A stretch of 21,199 nt of DNA from a virus, in IMG/VR virus record IMGVR_UViG_3300033146_000224, positions 1 to 21,199 of that record; one strand, given 5' to 3'. Positions within the stretch are counted from its first letter, which is position 1. Every line of letters starts with the position of its first letter. A program made the position numbers and the translations under genes. This document shows positions 1-6,419 of the stretch, one piece after another. Under the pieces are notes generated by a model, which made no database searches, had not been told where the DNA came from, and was given only the letters and a program-made list of their open reading frames with translations.

Positions 1-238
1 GCGTAAACTGTATGCGCCTTTGTCTGGTAACAGGCATCGATAATTGGATGAATTGCTGGAAACCCTATTATACAAATTGTATAAGGGCAATCAGCAGCGA
101 AGCCTTAGGTACACCTAGGGAACGTTCAGAGACTACTGGAGGGGTAGAGTCCCCTTAATAACCAGACTAGCGTCCAACCCCTATGCCGATAGGGTGATGA
201 GATAGTCCGACACTTATAGTAATATAAGATTACAGATG
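1..238 (+). ncRNA. Group I intron (3' part) interrupting nrdJ
   Basis: This is the 3' portion of a self-splicing group I intron; its 5' end lies before the window. Visible helices are a probable P2 hairpin with a GTAA loop (21-36), P3 GGATG (46-50) with CGTCC (171-175), P4 GCTG (55-58) with CAGC (92-95), P5 closed by ACCC/GGG, and P7 GACTA (131-135) with TAGTC (203-207). P8 is near 177-195 and P9 is CTTATA-GTAA-TATAAG (213-228). Extra helices between the P7 strands fit subgroup IA. P6 holds no ORF, so this copy has no endonuclease in the visible part. The proposed 3' end is G238, giving an intron tail ..ACAGATG like the ..AATG tails of the two introns downstream. The exact 3' junction is inferred from protein continuity. 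P5 is extended by a near-copy of the palindrome seen elsewhere in the window. Confidence 0.85.
68..84 (+). repeat. Palindrome variant in the nrdJ intron P5 loop
   Basis: TTATACAA-A-TTGTATAA is the same inverted arms with one extra central A. Here it extends the P5 stem (ACCC..GGG) of the ribozyme, showing that the element can be carried as an RNA hairpin. Confidence 0.6.
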
Positions 239-1029
239 GTGCAGAATTTATTACAGATACTGACAGTGACCTTTGTAATTTGGGTAGTATTAATCTAAGT
301 AAGATAAACTCTTTGGAAGAGATGGCGCATGTAGTAGACCTAGCTTCTAGCCTAGGCCTTATGGGGGTGCATGAATGGATGCTAAAGAGGGGTATGAACT
401 ATGGAATCTCTGATGAACTTAGGGAGTATCTTGAGATCTACCAATCCTATAGCAAGGGTTCTGCTGACACTCTTACGAACAGGCTTGGTTGTACTCCTTG
501 TGTTAGGTATCGTTGTGTTGCTCCTGCTGGGACTATTTCTATACTTGCCGGGACTTCTTCTGGTCTTGAGCCTCTCTTTAGCGTGGGAACTAAGCGTCGT
601 TATCTGGAAGGCAATGTATGGAAGTATCAATATGTTATTGATCCGCTTGCAGAAACTCTTATAAAATCTGGGGTAGATCCAGATAGCATAGAGACCTCAG
701 CAGACCTGGCTAAAGATCCCGAGAGACGGATAAAATTTCAGGCTGACATACAAGAATACGTAGATATGGGGATTAGCAGTACCTTGAATTTACCCCCCTG
801 GGGTACAGAATATAATAACAAGGATTTAGTACCAGGCTTTAGTACTATGATTAGGAAGTACGCTCCTAAACTTAGGGGGATTACCTGTTACCCTGATGGT
901 AGCAGAGGAGGGCAACCCCTTACGCATGTGTCTTACGGGGAAGCCTTAGGCAATGTAGGGTTAGCCTTTGATGAGCAACTAGAATTTCTAAGTACTACGA
1001 GCTGTCCTTCAGGCGCTTGCGGTACTTGA
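239..1029 (+). CDS. nrdJ: Adenosylcobalamin-dependent ribonucleotide reductase, 3' exon
   Basis: This exon encodes the C-terminal part (about 262 residues) of a class II ribonucleotide reductase, which makes deoxyribonucleotides in the cytoplasm using coenzyme B12. Visible motifs in order are CNLGSINL, with the Cys that normally pairs in the active site; APAGTISILAGTSSGLEP, the phosphate-binding barrel segment; STLNLPPWG; LRGITCYPDGSRGGQ, typical of NrdJ; and a C-terminal CPSGAC pair for thioredoxin-type re-reduction. The reading frame is open upstream of TTG 280 (reading ..AEFITDSDL) into the intron, so TTG 280 is not a start. With the 3' splice after G238 the first complete codon gives C-A-E-F, so the exon would begin inside the catalytic (thiyl-radical) Cys codon. 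Exon 1 is outside the window. Family assignment is firm; class II rather than class I rests on the DGSR region and the C-terminal tail. Confidence 0.9.
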
Positions 1030-1044
1030 TTTAAAGGAGGAGGT

Positions 1045-1359
1045 ATGCATATTAGAACAGCAGATGAAATTATCGGGGCATCTCCTGTAGTAAGTACACC
1101 TGAGAGTAATAGTTATCGACCAGACTTATATTCAGCAGCTACTCCTGAGCCTGCTCCTAAAGTTTCTCTGGAGCCTGCTATTCTGCCACTAGTGATGCAG
1201 GATTTAGTAGCGAGGGCTGAGGTAGGACTAAAGACGTACAAGACTTTACTCAAGCCAAACAACGGTAGAGATGCTTTAATGGATGCTTACCAGGAATCCT
1301 TAGACCTTTGTATGTACCTGAGACAGGCTATAGCCGAACGGGAAATAAATGCTAAATGA
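1045..1359 (+). CDS. Small phage protein, helical RDAL-DAYQE family
   Basis: This encodes 104 residues and starts at ATG 1045 behind a strong AAAGGAGGAGG site, 15 bases after nrdJ. The first 45 residues are Pro/Ser/Thr rich and probably disordered. The rest (about 50-100) is predicted helical and holds the pattern R-x-E-x-GLKTY-x3-L, then GRDALMDAYQESLDLCMYLRQAI. I recall similar short proteins in many phage genomes, usually annotated as hypothetical. The acidic helix next to RDAL is loosely reminiscent of all-alpha (MazG-like) nucleotide pyrophosphohydrolases, which would suit a neighbour of nrdJ, but I cannot see a full E-xx-E-E-xx-D signature. I treat the function as unknown. The 3' end overlaps the next gene by 11 bases. 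Confidence 0.75.
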   Translation: MHIRTADEIIGASPVVSTPESNSYRPDLYSAATPEPAPKVSLEPAILPLVMQDLVARAEVGLKTYKTLLKPNNGRDALMDAYQESLDLCMYLRQAIAEREINAK

Positions 1360-1561
1360 AATAGAAAAATTAATCAAAGCCTCAACAATAGAGGAGGCTA
1401 TGGAATGCCTACGAGACGGATACGCAGTCCCTGACTACGTACAGGAGAACTTGAAGAAATACGGATTAACTACCACAGAGTTAGAGGAGCTAATTTATGA
1501 CATACCAACCATGCCCAGTAGTACCGAAATCCCTTGTGACGCATTTGAAGATTCTCTTTAA
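1349..1561 (+). CDS. Small acidic hypothetical protein
   Basis: This encodes 70 residues, acidic and Leu/Glu rich, with two likely helices (about 1-20 and 25-50) and a loose C-terminal tail. It begins at ATG 1349 inside the end of the previous gene in another frame. The Shine-Dalgarno match (CGGGA) is weak, so it may be translated by coupling. A later in-frame ATG at 1400 follows GAGGAGG, but the spacing of two bases is too short for a normal start. It overlaps the next small gene by 65 bases. No family is recognised. Confidence 0.55.
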   Translation: MLNEIEKLIKASTIEEAMECLRDGYAVPDYVQENLKKYGLTTTELEELIYDIPTMPSSTEIPCDAFEDSL

Positions 1562-1697
1562 TAAATCTTTTGTAGTAACCGATCCTCTGTTAGCCCAGAA
1601 GCAAACCTGGGCAGCAGGGGAGCAGCAGGTGATAAATTATTTGAACGATATGTCTAACAGAGAAGGGGAAGCGTATGCTCTCAGTAAGTTCATGTAA
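1497..1697 (+). CDS. Small hypothetical protein, overlapping start
   Basis: This encodes 66 residues. It starts at ATG 1497, preceded by AGAGGAG with seven bases of spacing, which supports real translation despite the 65-base overlap with the preceding gene. The first 28 residues, which lie over the neighbouring gene, are less conserved-looking. The remainder (FVVTDPLLAQKQTWAAGEQQ, then VINYLNDMSNREGEAYALSK) resembles a short helical protein found between DNA-metabolism and head genes in podophages. That resemblance is from memory and has not been checked. It ends 23 bases into the next gene. The function is unknown. Confidence 0.6.
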   Translation: MTYQPCPVVPKSLVTHLKILFNKSFVVTDPLLAQKQTWAAGEQQVINYLNDMSNREGEAYALSKFM

Positions 1698-2019
1698 ATC
1701 TACAGGCGTATTTGAAACCTTGCCTAATAAAACTCTAGTACTTGTGTACTCGACTGACAAAGGAGTTGCTTACGTAGGTTGCGAGATAGGTAGGAGAAGT
1801 ATGGCTACCTTGCATCTGCACGTCCCGAAGATCCACAAGACACGAGAATTTATTATACAATTGTATAACGCAGGTATGCAGGAAGTTCAGGAGTACTTAG
1901 CAGAAGAGGAAGGAATTACTATGCTTATTGCAACCTGTTCTATGGCTGATGGGAGTACCAGCAGATTCTTACAAGACGCTGGCTTTGACTGTAATATCCT
2001 AGGAGTCAAGGAGGTGTAG
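1675..2019 (+). CDS. Possible GNAT-like acyltransferase
   Basis: This encodes 114 residues and starts at ATG 1675 behind AAGGGGAA. The pattern is a beta-rich N-terminal half (LVLVYSTDKGVAYVGCE at 21-37), a His-rich stretch (LHLHVPKIHKTR, 47-58), a helix (59-77), a strand (ITMLIATCS, 81-89), then S-x-RFLQDAGF (96-104) and a final strand. The S-x-R-F-x3-AGF ending is typical of the last part of small GNAT N-acetyltransferase folds seen in phage morphogenesis regions, but the acetyl-CoA loop (Q/RxxGxG/A) is not clear. Function is tentative. The gene contains an exact copy of the repeated palindrome at 1853-1868, read as IIQLYN. It ends on the strong Shine-Dalgarno site of the next gene. Confidence 0.6.
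   Translation: MLSVSSCKSTGVFETLPNKTLVLVYSTDKGVAYVGCEIGRRSMATLHLHVPKIHKTREFIIQLYNAGMQEVQEYLAEEEGITMLIATCSMADGSTSRFLQDAGFDCNILGVKEV
1853..1868 (+). repeat. Palindrome copy inside the GNAT-like gene
   Basis: TTATACAATTGTATAA, 16 bases, an exact match to the core of the two intergenic copies. It is read in frame as I-I-Q-L-Y-N with the reading phase differing from the copy at 8312. Confidence 0.75.
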
Positions 2020-2023
2020 TATC
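2008..2023 (+). promoter_or_regulatory. Strong ribosome binding site before an ATC codon
   Basis: AAGGAGGTG (2008-2016) is a nine-base match to the complement of the 16S rRNA 3' end. The only ATG downstream in the gp7.3-like frame is 2048, about 32 bases away, too far for this site. Six bases after the AGGAGG comes ATC (2021-2023), which is in frame with that gene and followed by a coding-looking stretch. This suggests an ATC start or coupled re-initiation after the stop at 2017-2019. Confidence 0.5.
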
Positions 2024-2326
2024 GGAACAGTAGCAGCTTATTTAGGCATGACCGTAGGTCAGATGATCGTAGCTGGAGCAGTAGTAGGCTCCGCTGTTGT
2101 AGCAGCAACTAATCAACCCAGTACTCCGAGTTTACCAGAAGTAACAGATCCAGTGGTAGACAAGACAGCTATGCAAACAGAAGAAGATACAAAGGACGCT
2201 ACCCTTGGTTCAGAGGAAGCGAAGAAAAGGAAGGCTAAAGGCAAAGCTCAGTTCCAAGTAGACCTTCCTACGCCAGTAGACACAGGCCTGAGTTCTGGTA
2301 CAGGGCAAACAGGAGTTCAACTATGA
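2021..2326 (+). CDS. T7 gp7.3-like virion protein (ATC start proposed; ATG at 2048)
   Basis: It encodes 92 residues from ATG 2048, or 101 from ATC 2021. The N-terminus is a Gly/Ala/Val-rich hydrophobic stretch (about 20-25 residues), followed by an acidic, Thr/Asp/Glu-rich linker and a basic KKRKAKGKAQF segment that ends in a Gly/Ser/Thr tail. T7 gp7.3 (99 residues), a small virion protein encoded just before the portal, has the same acidic-basic-Gly/Ser layout and the same map position, so an equivalent role is likely, although sequence identity is low. The longer form adds IGTVAAYLG, extending the hydrophobic segment, and would match the length of gp7.3. The stop overlaps the portal start (ATGA, 2323-2326). 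Confidence 0.65.
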   Translation: MGTVAAYLGMTVGQMIVAGAVVGSAVVAATNQPSTPSLPEVTDPVVDKTAMQTEEDTKDATLGSEEAKKRKAKGKAQFQVDLPTPVDTGLSSGTGQTGVQL

Positions 2327-3428
2327 GTGCTATATTCCAGACAGAACCTGGCTTTATTAAGCAGAGATATAATACCCTGAACGAGAAGCGGATACCTTAC
2401 GTAGACAGGGCTAAGGAGTACAGTAAGGTAACGCTCAGGTACATTATCCCAGACGATGAAGCTGCTGACACAGGTACGCAGGAATTTCAGAGAGACTTTT
2501 CATCTGTGGGAGCAGATAACGTGAACTTCTTAGCTAATAAGTACATGCTGACTTTGTTCCCGCCGAATAGATCTTTCTTTAAATTACAACTGAATGTATC
2601 GAATCAGACAGCAGAACACCTGGGGGTAACTACTGCTGAGATGGATGTTATGATGACTAAAGCTGAGAGAGAAGCCCGCTGGTTGCTTGAGAAGAAGCAC
2701 GGGAGAAGTACTCTCATAGATATTATTAAGCACCTGATAGTAGCTGGTAACGCCCTCTTGTACTATCCAGAAGACGGAAATATCCAAATGTACGCCCTGG
2801 ATCAGTACGTTATTCAGAGAAGTCTGGACGGTACAATTACTGAGATCGTTACTAAAGATAAGAAGTCCCTGGCTTCCTTAGATCTGGATACCAGAGAAGC
2901 TGTGCTAGCCGCTATGGATTACGGGGATACTATAGACTTTCATAAAACTAATGTTAATCTGTACACGTACATTCATACTAACCGTGACAACCCTGAGGAA
3001 ATGCTAGTAGAACAAGCTGTTGAGGGGGAGCCTATCAATACCCCTTTTGTTATTAAGAAAGAAAAGAACAGATGGATACCCTTAGCCTGGCAGAGAACTA
3101 GACGAGAGACGTACGGAAGAGGGTTAGTTGAGGATCACTATGGTTCCCTCTGGGCTATAGCTGTTCTATCTGAAGCTATAGTAACAGGTGCTGCTGTTAT
3201 GTCTGATATTAAATTCTTGGTTAAACCTGGATCTATCCTTGACGTAGCTGAGATGAATGCAGCAGCTAGCGGTACTTATCATGTAGGGGAACCTGATGAC
3301 GTAGCTCCTGTTGGGATTGATAAGGCTAGGGATCTTCAATTTATACAGGGTTTAATAGAGAAGTACGAACAGCACCTCGGAAAGGCCTTTCTTTCTCTTA
3401 GCTCACAAATGAGACAAGCAGAGAGGGT
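2323..3428 (+). CDS. Portal (head-tail connector) protein, exon 1
   Basis: This is the 5' exon of the portal protein (T7 gp8 family), the dodecameric ring at the head vertex through which DNA is packaged and ejected. It starts at ATG 2323 behind AGGAG, overlapping the previous stop. Visible family features include the N-terminal RYNTLNEKR helix, the NFLANKYMLTLFPPNRSFFKL segment, and near the exon end LSLSSQMRQAERV. The exon supplies 368 codons plus GT of a Val codon. Joined to 4207-4672 it gives 523 residues, against 536 in T7. Without splicing, the frame would read nine intron codons after Val and stop at 3459. The split falls inside the conserved AERV-TAEE motif. Confidence 0.95.
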
Positions 3429-4206
3429 TAACATAGTAGCTCTCTTTAAACTACTTTAAAACGGTGAAACTCCTTAGGGACAATACCGTGCTAATTGAAT
3501 CTTAAACTACGCAAAAGGATATAAACTTATGTACAGTAAGATACCATTAAGAATTGACGGCGTTAAATTGAAACACACCTATAGTATTGATACCAATGGT
3601 GTTGTTGTGAATGAGACAGATAATAAAATTTTAAAAGGGACTTCTATTAATAGGTTAAACAGATACGTAGACATTCACTTTGAAAAATTTTATAAACTTC
3701 ATAGATTAGTAGCGGAGCACTTTTTATTAAATCCACTTGATTATGATGAGGTAAATCATATTGATGGTAATAGGAATAATAATACCGCAGCTAACTTAGA
3801 ATGGTGTTCACATTCCGAGAACATGCTTCACGCTTATAGGACAGGTTTAAAATCTAATAAGGGGATGAACTCCCCTACTCGTATACTGCATGAAGAGCAA
3901 GTAAAGCAGATTTGGGGCATGCGTAAGATGAAGCTCACTGCTAGGCAGATACGTGACAGATTGAAACTACCTGTTTCTGTGGATTGCGTAAAATCAATAC
4001 GCTCTGGTAAAACTTGGGTGCATTTAACGTCTACTTTACCTTGATGCGGAATGAGTGTAACGACTATCCCATAAGGGAGTAGGGCTAAGTAGCTCGAAAC
4101 AAGTAGGCTCTAGTGAATAGAGCAAGATATAGTCTAATCTGCATGGTAACATGCAGCAGTTCATAAGAGAACGGTACAGGCTTAACGACCCTGTATGAAT
4201 ATAATG
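3429..4206 (+). ncRNA. td-like group I intron in the portal gene
   Basis: This is a 778-base group I intron of the T4 td type. P1 is a nine-base-pair helix between the exon end (3420-3428, ending in U) and the guide 3439-3447 (GCTCTCTTT), with the required U.G pair at the splice site. AGTA (3435-3438) can pair with exon 2 TACT (4207-4210) as P10. P3 is CTACTT (3451-3456) with AAGTAG after P7. P2 appears absent. The stretch ACGGTGAAACTCC..ACAATACCGTGCTAATTG closely parallels the td P4-P5 region, and the HNH gene sits where td carries I-TevI, in the P6 region. Downstream are P7 (GACTA/TAGTC), P8, P9 CTGCATG-GTAA-CATGCAG and the tail TGAATATAATG ending in G4206. Splicing restores the frame exactly. 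Confidence 0.93.
3529..4044 (+). CDS. Intron-encoded HNH homing endonuclease
   Basis: This encodes 171 residues inside the portal intron, starting at ATG 3529 behind AAAGGA. It is an HNH_3-type nuclease. H58 lies in KLHRLVAEHFL, and the core NHIDGNRNNN (76-85) with NLEW (89-92) and the following EN-x2-HA forms the beta-beta-alpha metal site that cuts DNA. The C-terminal part (about 120-165) has a helix-turn-helix look (LTARQIRDRL.., SVDCVKSIRSGKTW) that would bind the target. Its expected target is the intronless portal allele around AERV-TAEE, which would spread the intron to other phages. It is paralogous to the HNH protein in the capsid intron. The base composition is more AT-rich than the flanking exons, consistent with separate origin. 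Confidence 0.93.
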   Translation: MYSKIPLRIDGVKLKHTYSIDTNGVVVNETDNKILKGTSINRLNRYVDIHFEKFYKLHRLVAEHFLLNPLDYDEVNHIDGNRNNNTAANLEWCSHSENMLHAYRTGLKSNKGMNSPTRILHEEQVKQIWGMRKMKLTARQIRDRLKLPVSVDCVKSIRSGKTWVHLTSTLP

Positions 4207-4672
4207 TACTGCCGAAGAAAACAGGTTCAGGGCACAGGAGCTAGAACAGGCTCATGCTGGCGTGTTCTCTGCTTTAGCCCTCAGTATGCAGTATCCCTTA
4301 GCTACTTTGCTTTTAGATGAATTTGATGTAACACTTAAAGGATCCGAGATAGATCTGGTTATTGTATCAGGTCTGGATGCTATGGGTAGAGTATCAGATA
4401 ACGAGAAACTTATTCAGTTATTCCAGGATTTAGCAGGGTTACAGAATATACCAGAATCTCTTTTGCCTATATTCAAATTTGTAGAGACTGTTAAACTCTT
4501 AGCTAACGGGCGGGATGTTGACGTTGATAAGATAATCAAAACAGCAGAGGAGCAGGCTAAGGATGCGCAAGCGAATAAGGAAGCGACCAGCGCTGCTATG
4601 GCTGAAGAGGCAATGCTCAATAAAGCGTCACCTGAACAGCTTGCGGAAGGCATATCTCAAACAGAAACGTAG
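4207..4672 (+). CDS. Portal protein, exon 2
   Basis: This is the C-terminal 155 residues or so of the portal protein. The exon begins with T4207, completing the Val codon, then reads TAEENRFRAQELEQAHAGVF, which matches the conserved T7 gp8 segment (ERVTAEE..ELEQ..GGVYS) closely. The GTG at 4262 is an internal Val (from HAGVF), not a start. The tail end is Ala/Glu rich (about 4540-4672), as in related portals. The stop is TAG 4670-4672. Confidence 0.93.
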
Positions 4673-4728
4673 TACAGAAACTACAAGTAATATAAGATAT
4701 TTACGCATCATAGAAAAGGAAAGAATAC

Positions 4729-5391
4729 ATGTCAGAAGAAACTAATCTAACGCAAGATACTCAAGAAGCTTTAATAGAACAGGGAGGTACGCCAGCAGTA
4801 CCGCAAGGTACGCAATCTGCAGTACCCTCAGGTACACAAACCCCTGCTGTGCCTCAAGTACCCCCTATTGCACCTGTTGATAATAAGCAAGAAGAGAGAC
4901 TTGCTTCTGCTGAGAAGACCATAGCAGATATGGCAGCAGCAGATGCCGCAAGGCAGGCAGAACAAGCTACCGTTAAGATGAACCAGTACATCTTTGAACA
5001 AGTGAAGGGTGAGCAGAACTTTAGAGCTATGTCAAGTATTCTGAAAGATAACCTAAAACCAGACGAACTTGCAGCACTTAACACGTTGCTCGGTTCAGGT
5101 AACAAAGCTCAGGTAGACATAGCATTAAACACTGCTGTACAGAAATATAATGCTATCAAAGGAAAAGGAGTACTAATGCAAGGTGATTCTCAAGGAGCTG
5201 CGCAAGAACCATTCACTCCTTTAACTAAAGATGAGTTCTATATGATTATGCGAACAGAGAAATACAAAACAGATCCTTTGTATCACAAACTGATAGATGC
5301 CCGACGATTAAGAACAAAGCAGTTAGACAAGAAAAAGTACATGCCAGGGGAGTACTGGGGGCAAGGCCAGAACGGTCGTTATGCGTTATAA
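4729..5391 (+). CDS. Capsid assembly scaffolding protein
   Basis: This encodes 220 residues starting at ATG 4729 behind AAAGGAAAG. It matches T7 gp9-type scaffolds in position and style. It has an acidic Gln/Pro/Thr-rich disordered N-terminus (1-55) and a long Ala/Glu/Gln helix (about 55-95). A helical middle segment follows, with PDELAALNTLL at about 118-128. The conserved C-terminal segment LTKDEFYMIMRTEKYKTDP-x-YHKLIDARRLR ends in a basic tail that normally binds the coat protein. It would guide prohead assembly around the portal and then leave the head. It is shorter than T7 gp9 (307 residues). The 56 bases before it hold only the ribosome site and an AT-rich leader. Confidence 0.85.
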   Translation: MSEETNLTQDTQEALIEQGGTPAVPQGTQSAVPSGTQTPAVPQVPPIAPVDNKQEERLASAEKTIADMAAADAARQAEQATVKMNQYIFEQVKGEQNFRAMSSILKDNLKPDELAALNTLLGSGNKAQVDIALNTAVQKYNAIKGKGVLMQGDSQGAAQEPFTPLTKDEFYMIMRTEKYKTDPLYHKLIDARRLRTKQLDKKKYMPGEYWGQGQNGRYAL

Positions 5392-5492
5392 AAAAGGGTT
5401 TATGAAGTAAGTACCCGGCCTTTAGAGAATAGCTGATAACTATTACTAACTAATGTTAACTAATATTAACCATTATTAAAGGATACAGAACT
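5392..5492 (+). promoter_or_regulatory. AT-rich leader of the capsid gene with TTAAC/TAA repeats
   Basis: This 101-base non-coding stretch precedes the most highly expressed gene expected in the phage. It holds near-repeats AACTAATGTT, AACTAATATT and AACCATTATT (about 5448-5478) and a weak GGGT..ACCC pairing near the scaffold stop. The ribosome site AAAGGATA precedes ATG 5493. It could be a promoter or a translation-enhancing leader. I see no phage-promoter consensus that recurs elsewhere, so the role is unproven. Confidence 0.3.
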
Positions 5493-5594
5493 ATGGCATT
5501 ACAAGATATTTCAGCTCAACTAAACTGGCCGGGACAAGAAAACCTTGACACTGCTTCCAGCGGTGACAACTTCGCAATGGCTATTGACAGTGAT
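5493..5594 (+). CDS. Major capsid protein, exon 1
   Basis: This is the first 34 codons of the coat protein, ATG 5493 behind AAAGGATA, reading MALQDISAQLNWPGQ and continuing to NFAMAIDSD. An in-frame TAG follows at 5598-5600, so the frame only continues if the intron is removed. Joining GAT 5592-5594 to ACA 6420 gives FAMAIDSD-TVHETVQKES, which fits the spacing (FSGMVEGTIARRS-like) that I recall for podophage capsids. The exact 5' splice site is less certain than for the portal intron because no good P1 helix is seen at U5594. Confidence 0.8.
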
Positions 5595-6419
5595 GTGTAG
5601 TTTGAAGAGTGTGAACTCAGGGGACACCCTTTTAAGGGCAATCCTGATCTTAGTTAATAGTTTGTTTTCTACCTTAGAAAGGAAAGAAAATGAACTTTAA
5701 AGAACTGAAGTACATAGCAGAATACCCACGTTATGCAGCAACACCTGATGGAAAGATTTATTCTTTCAAATCAGATCAATTTTTAAAACCAATAATGACA
5801 CCTAATGGTTATTATAAAGTAAGTTTATGTAAGCATGGTTCAACAAAGCAGATTTCAATACATCGAATTGTAGCGAGTCTCTTTTGTAAGAGAGAAGATG
5901 GTGCTACTCAGGTTAATCACATCAATGGTATTAAGTCAGACAATAGATACCAGAATCTTGAGTGGTGTACAGCTTCACATAATATGAAACATGCTTATAG
6001 TATGGGACTAGCTAAAGGAATTTCCAAATGGGGAGAATCTAATAGTTGTTCTAAACTTACTGAAGTTGAAGTTGAACAAATAATAACAGCATTTATGCAA
6101 GGTAAGTCGCAGAAACAAGTAGCAAAATTAGTAGGTGTTAATCTTAATACTGTTAGACAGATCACTAGTGGAAGAACATGGAGATCTGTGTCTAAACGGT
6201 TAGGTTATACTCCTAAATTTGGGTTTAAAGATAAATAATATAACGAGCTATTAACTAAGAGCAACGACTATTCCGAAAGGAAGTAGGGTTAAGTAACCCG
6301 AAGCGCACTCCACCCTTTGTAAGGGTGATGATATAGTCTAATCTGTATAGTAATATACAGACGCATATTCCTGTACAAGTATGCTGGATAGGGTTAACGC
6401 CCCTATTTGAATATAAATG
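5595..6419 (+). ncRNA. td-like group I intron in the capsid gene
   Basis: This is an intron of about 825 bases, similar to the portal intron. Visible helices are P3 GAGTGTG (5607-5613) with CGCACTC near 6304-6310, P4 TCAGG/CCTGA around a P5 stem, P7 GACTA (6266-6270) with TAGTC (6334-6338), P8 CACCCTT-TGT-AAGGGTG (6311-6327) and P9 CTGTATA-GTAA-TATACAG (6343-6360). A P9.1-like GCATA/TATGC hairpin follows, then ATAGGG/CCCTAT, and the tail TGAATATAAATG ends in G6419. The HNH gene lies in the P6 region. The 3' end is well supported. The 5' end (U5594/G5595) is set by protein continuity; a six-pair alternative P1 exists at 5579-5584 with 5597-5602. Confidence 0.85.
5690..6238 (+). CDS. Intron-encoded HNH homing endonuclease
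   Basis: This encodes 182 residues inside the capsid intron, ATG 5690 behind AAAGGAAAG. The N-terminus (ELKYIAEYPRYAATPDGKIYSFKSD, about 5-29) resembles a NUMOD4-type module. The HNH_3 core has H58 in IHRIVASLF, NHINGIKSDN (76-85) and NLEW (89-92) with HN-x2-HAY after it. The usual Asp of NHxDG is Asn79 here, a mild deviation seen at a non-catalytic or weakly conserved position. The C-terminus (about 121-165: KLTEVEVEQII, KSQKQVAKLVGVNLNTVRQI, SGRTW) is a helix-turn-helix of the NUMOD1 or repressor style. It is homologous to the portal-intron enzyme from VNHI through HAY..GL and again at the C-terminal SGxTW. The likely target is the intronless capsid gene. Confidence 0.93.
   Translation: MNFKELKYIAEYPRYAATPDGKIYSFKSDQFLKPIMTPNGYYKVSLCKHGSTKQISIHRIVASLFCKREDGATQVNHINGIKSDNRYQNLEWCTASHNMKHAYSMGLAKGISKWGESNSCSKLTEVEVEQIITAFMQGKSQKQVAKLVGVNLNTVRQITSGRTWRSVSKRLGYTPKFGFKDK

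Noticed and set aside
401-664. Hydrophobic 87-residue ORF on the + strand
   Set aside because: It lies wholly inside nrdJ in another frame; the Leu/Val richness comes from reading the reductase codons out of frame, and it has no ribosome site.
4262-4264. GTG as start of a separate gene after the portal intron
   Set aside because: The frame is open upstream to the splice site and encodes conserved portal sequence, so this GTG is an internal Val codon.
4563-4745. Small Arg-rich ORF bridging portal and scaffold
   Set aside because: It overlaps the portal 3' end and scaffold start in another frame; its Arg/Lys content is from out-of-frame reading and no family is recognised.
6417-6419. ATG as start of the capsid gene
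   Set aside because: It is the 3' end of the intron (ending in the required G), has no ribosome site, and the true start with AAAGGATA is at 5493.
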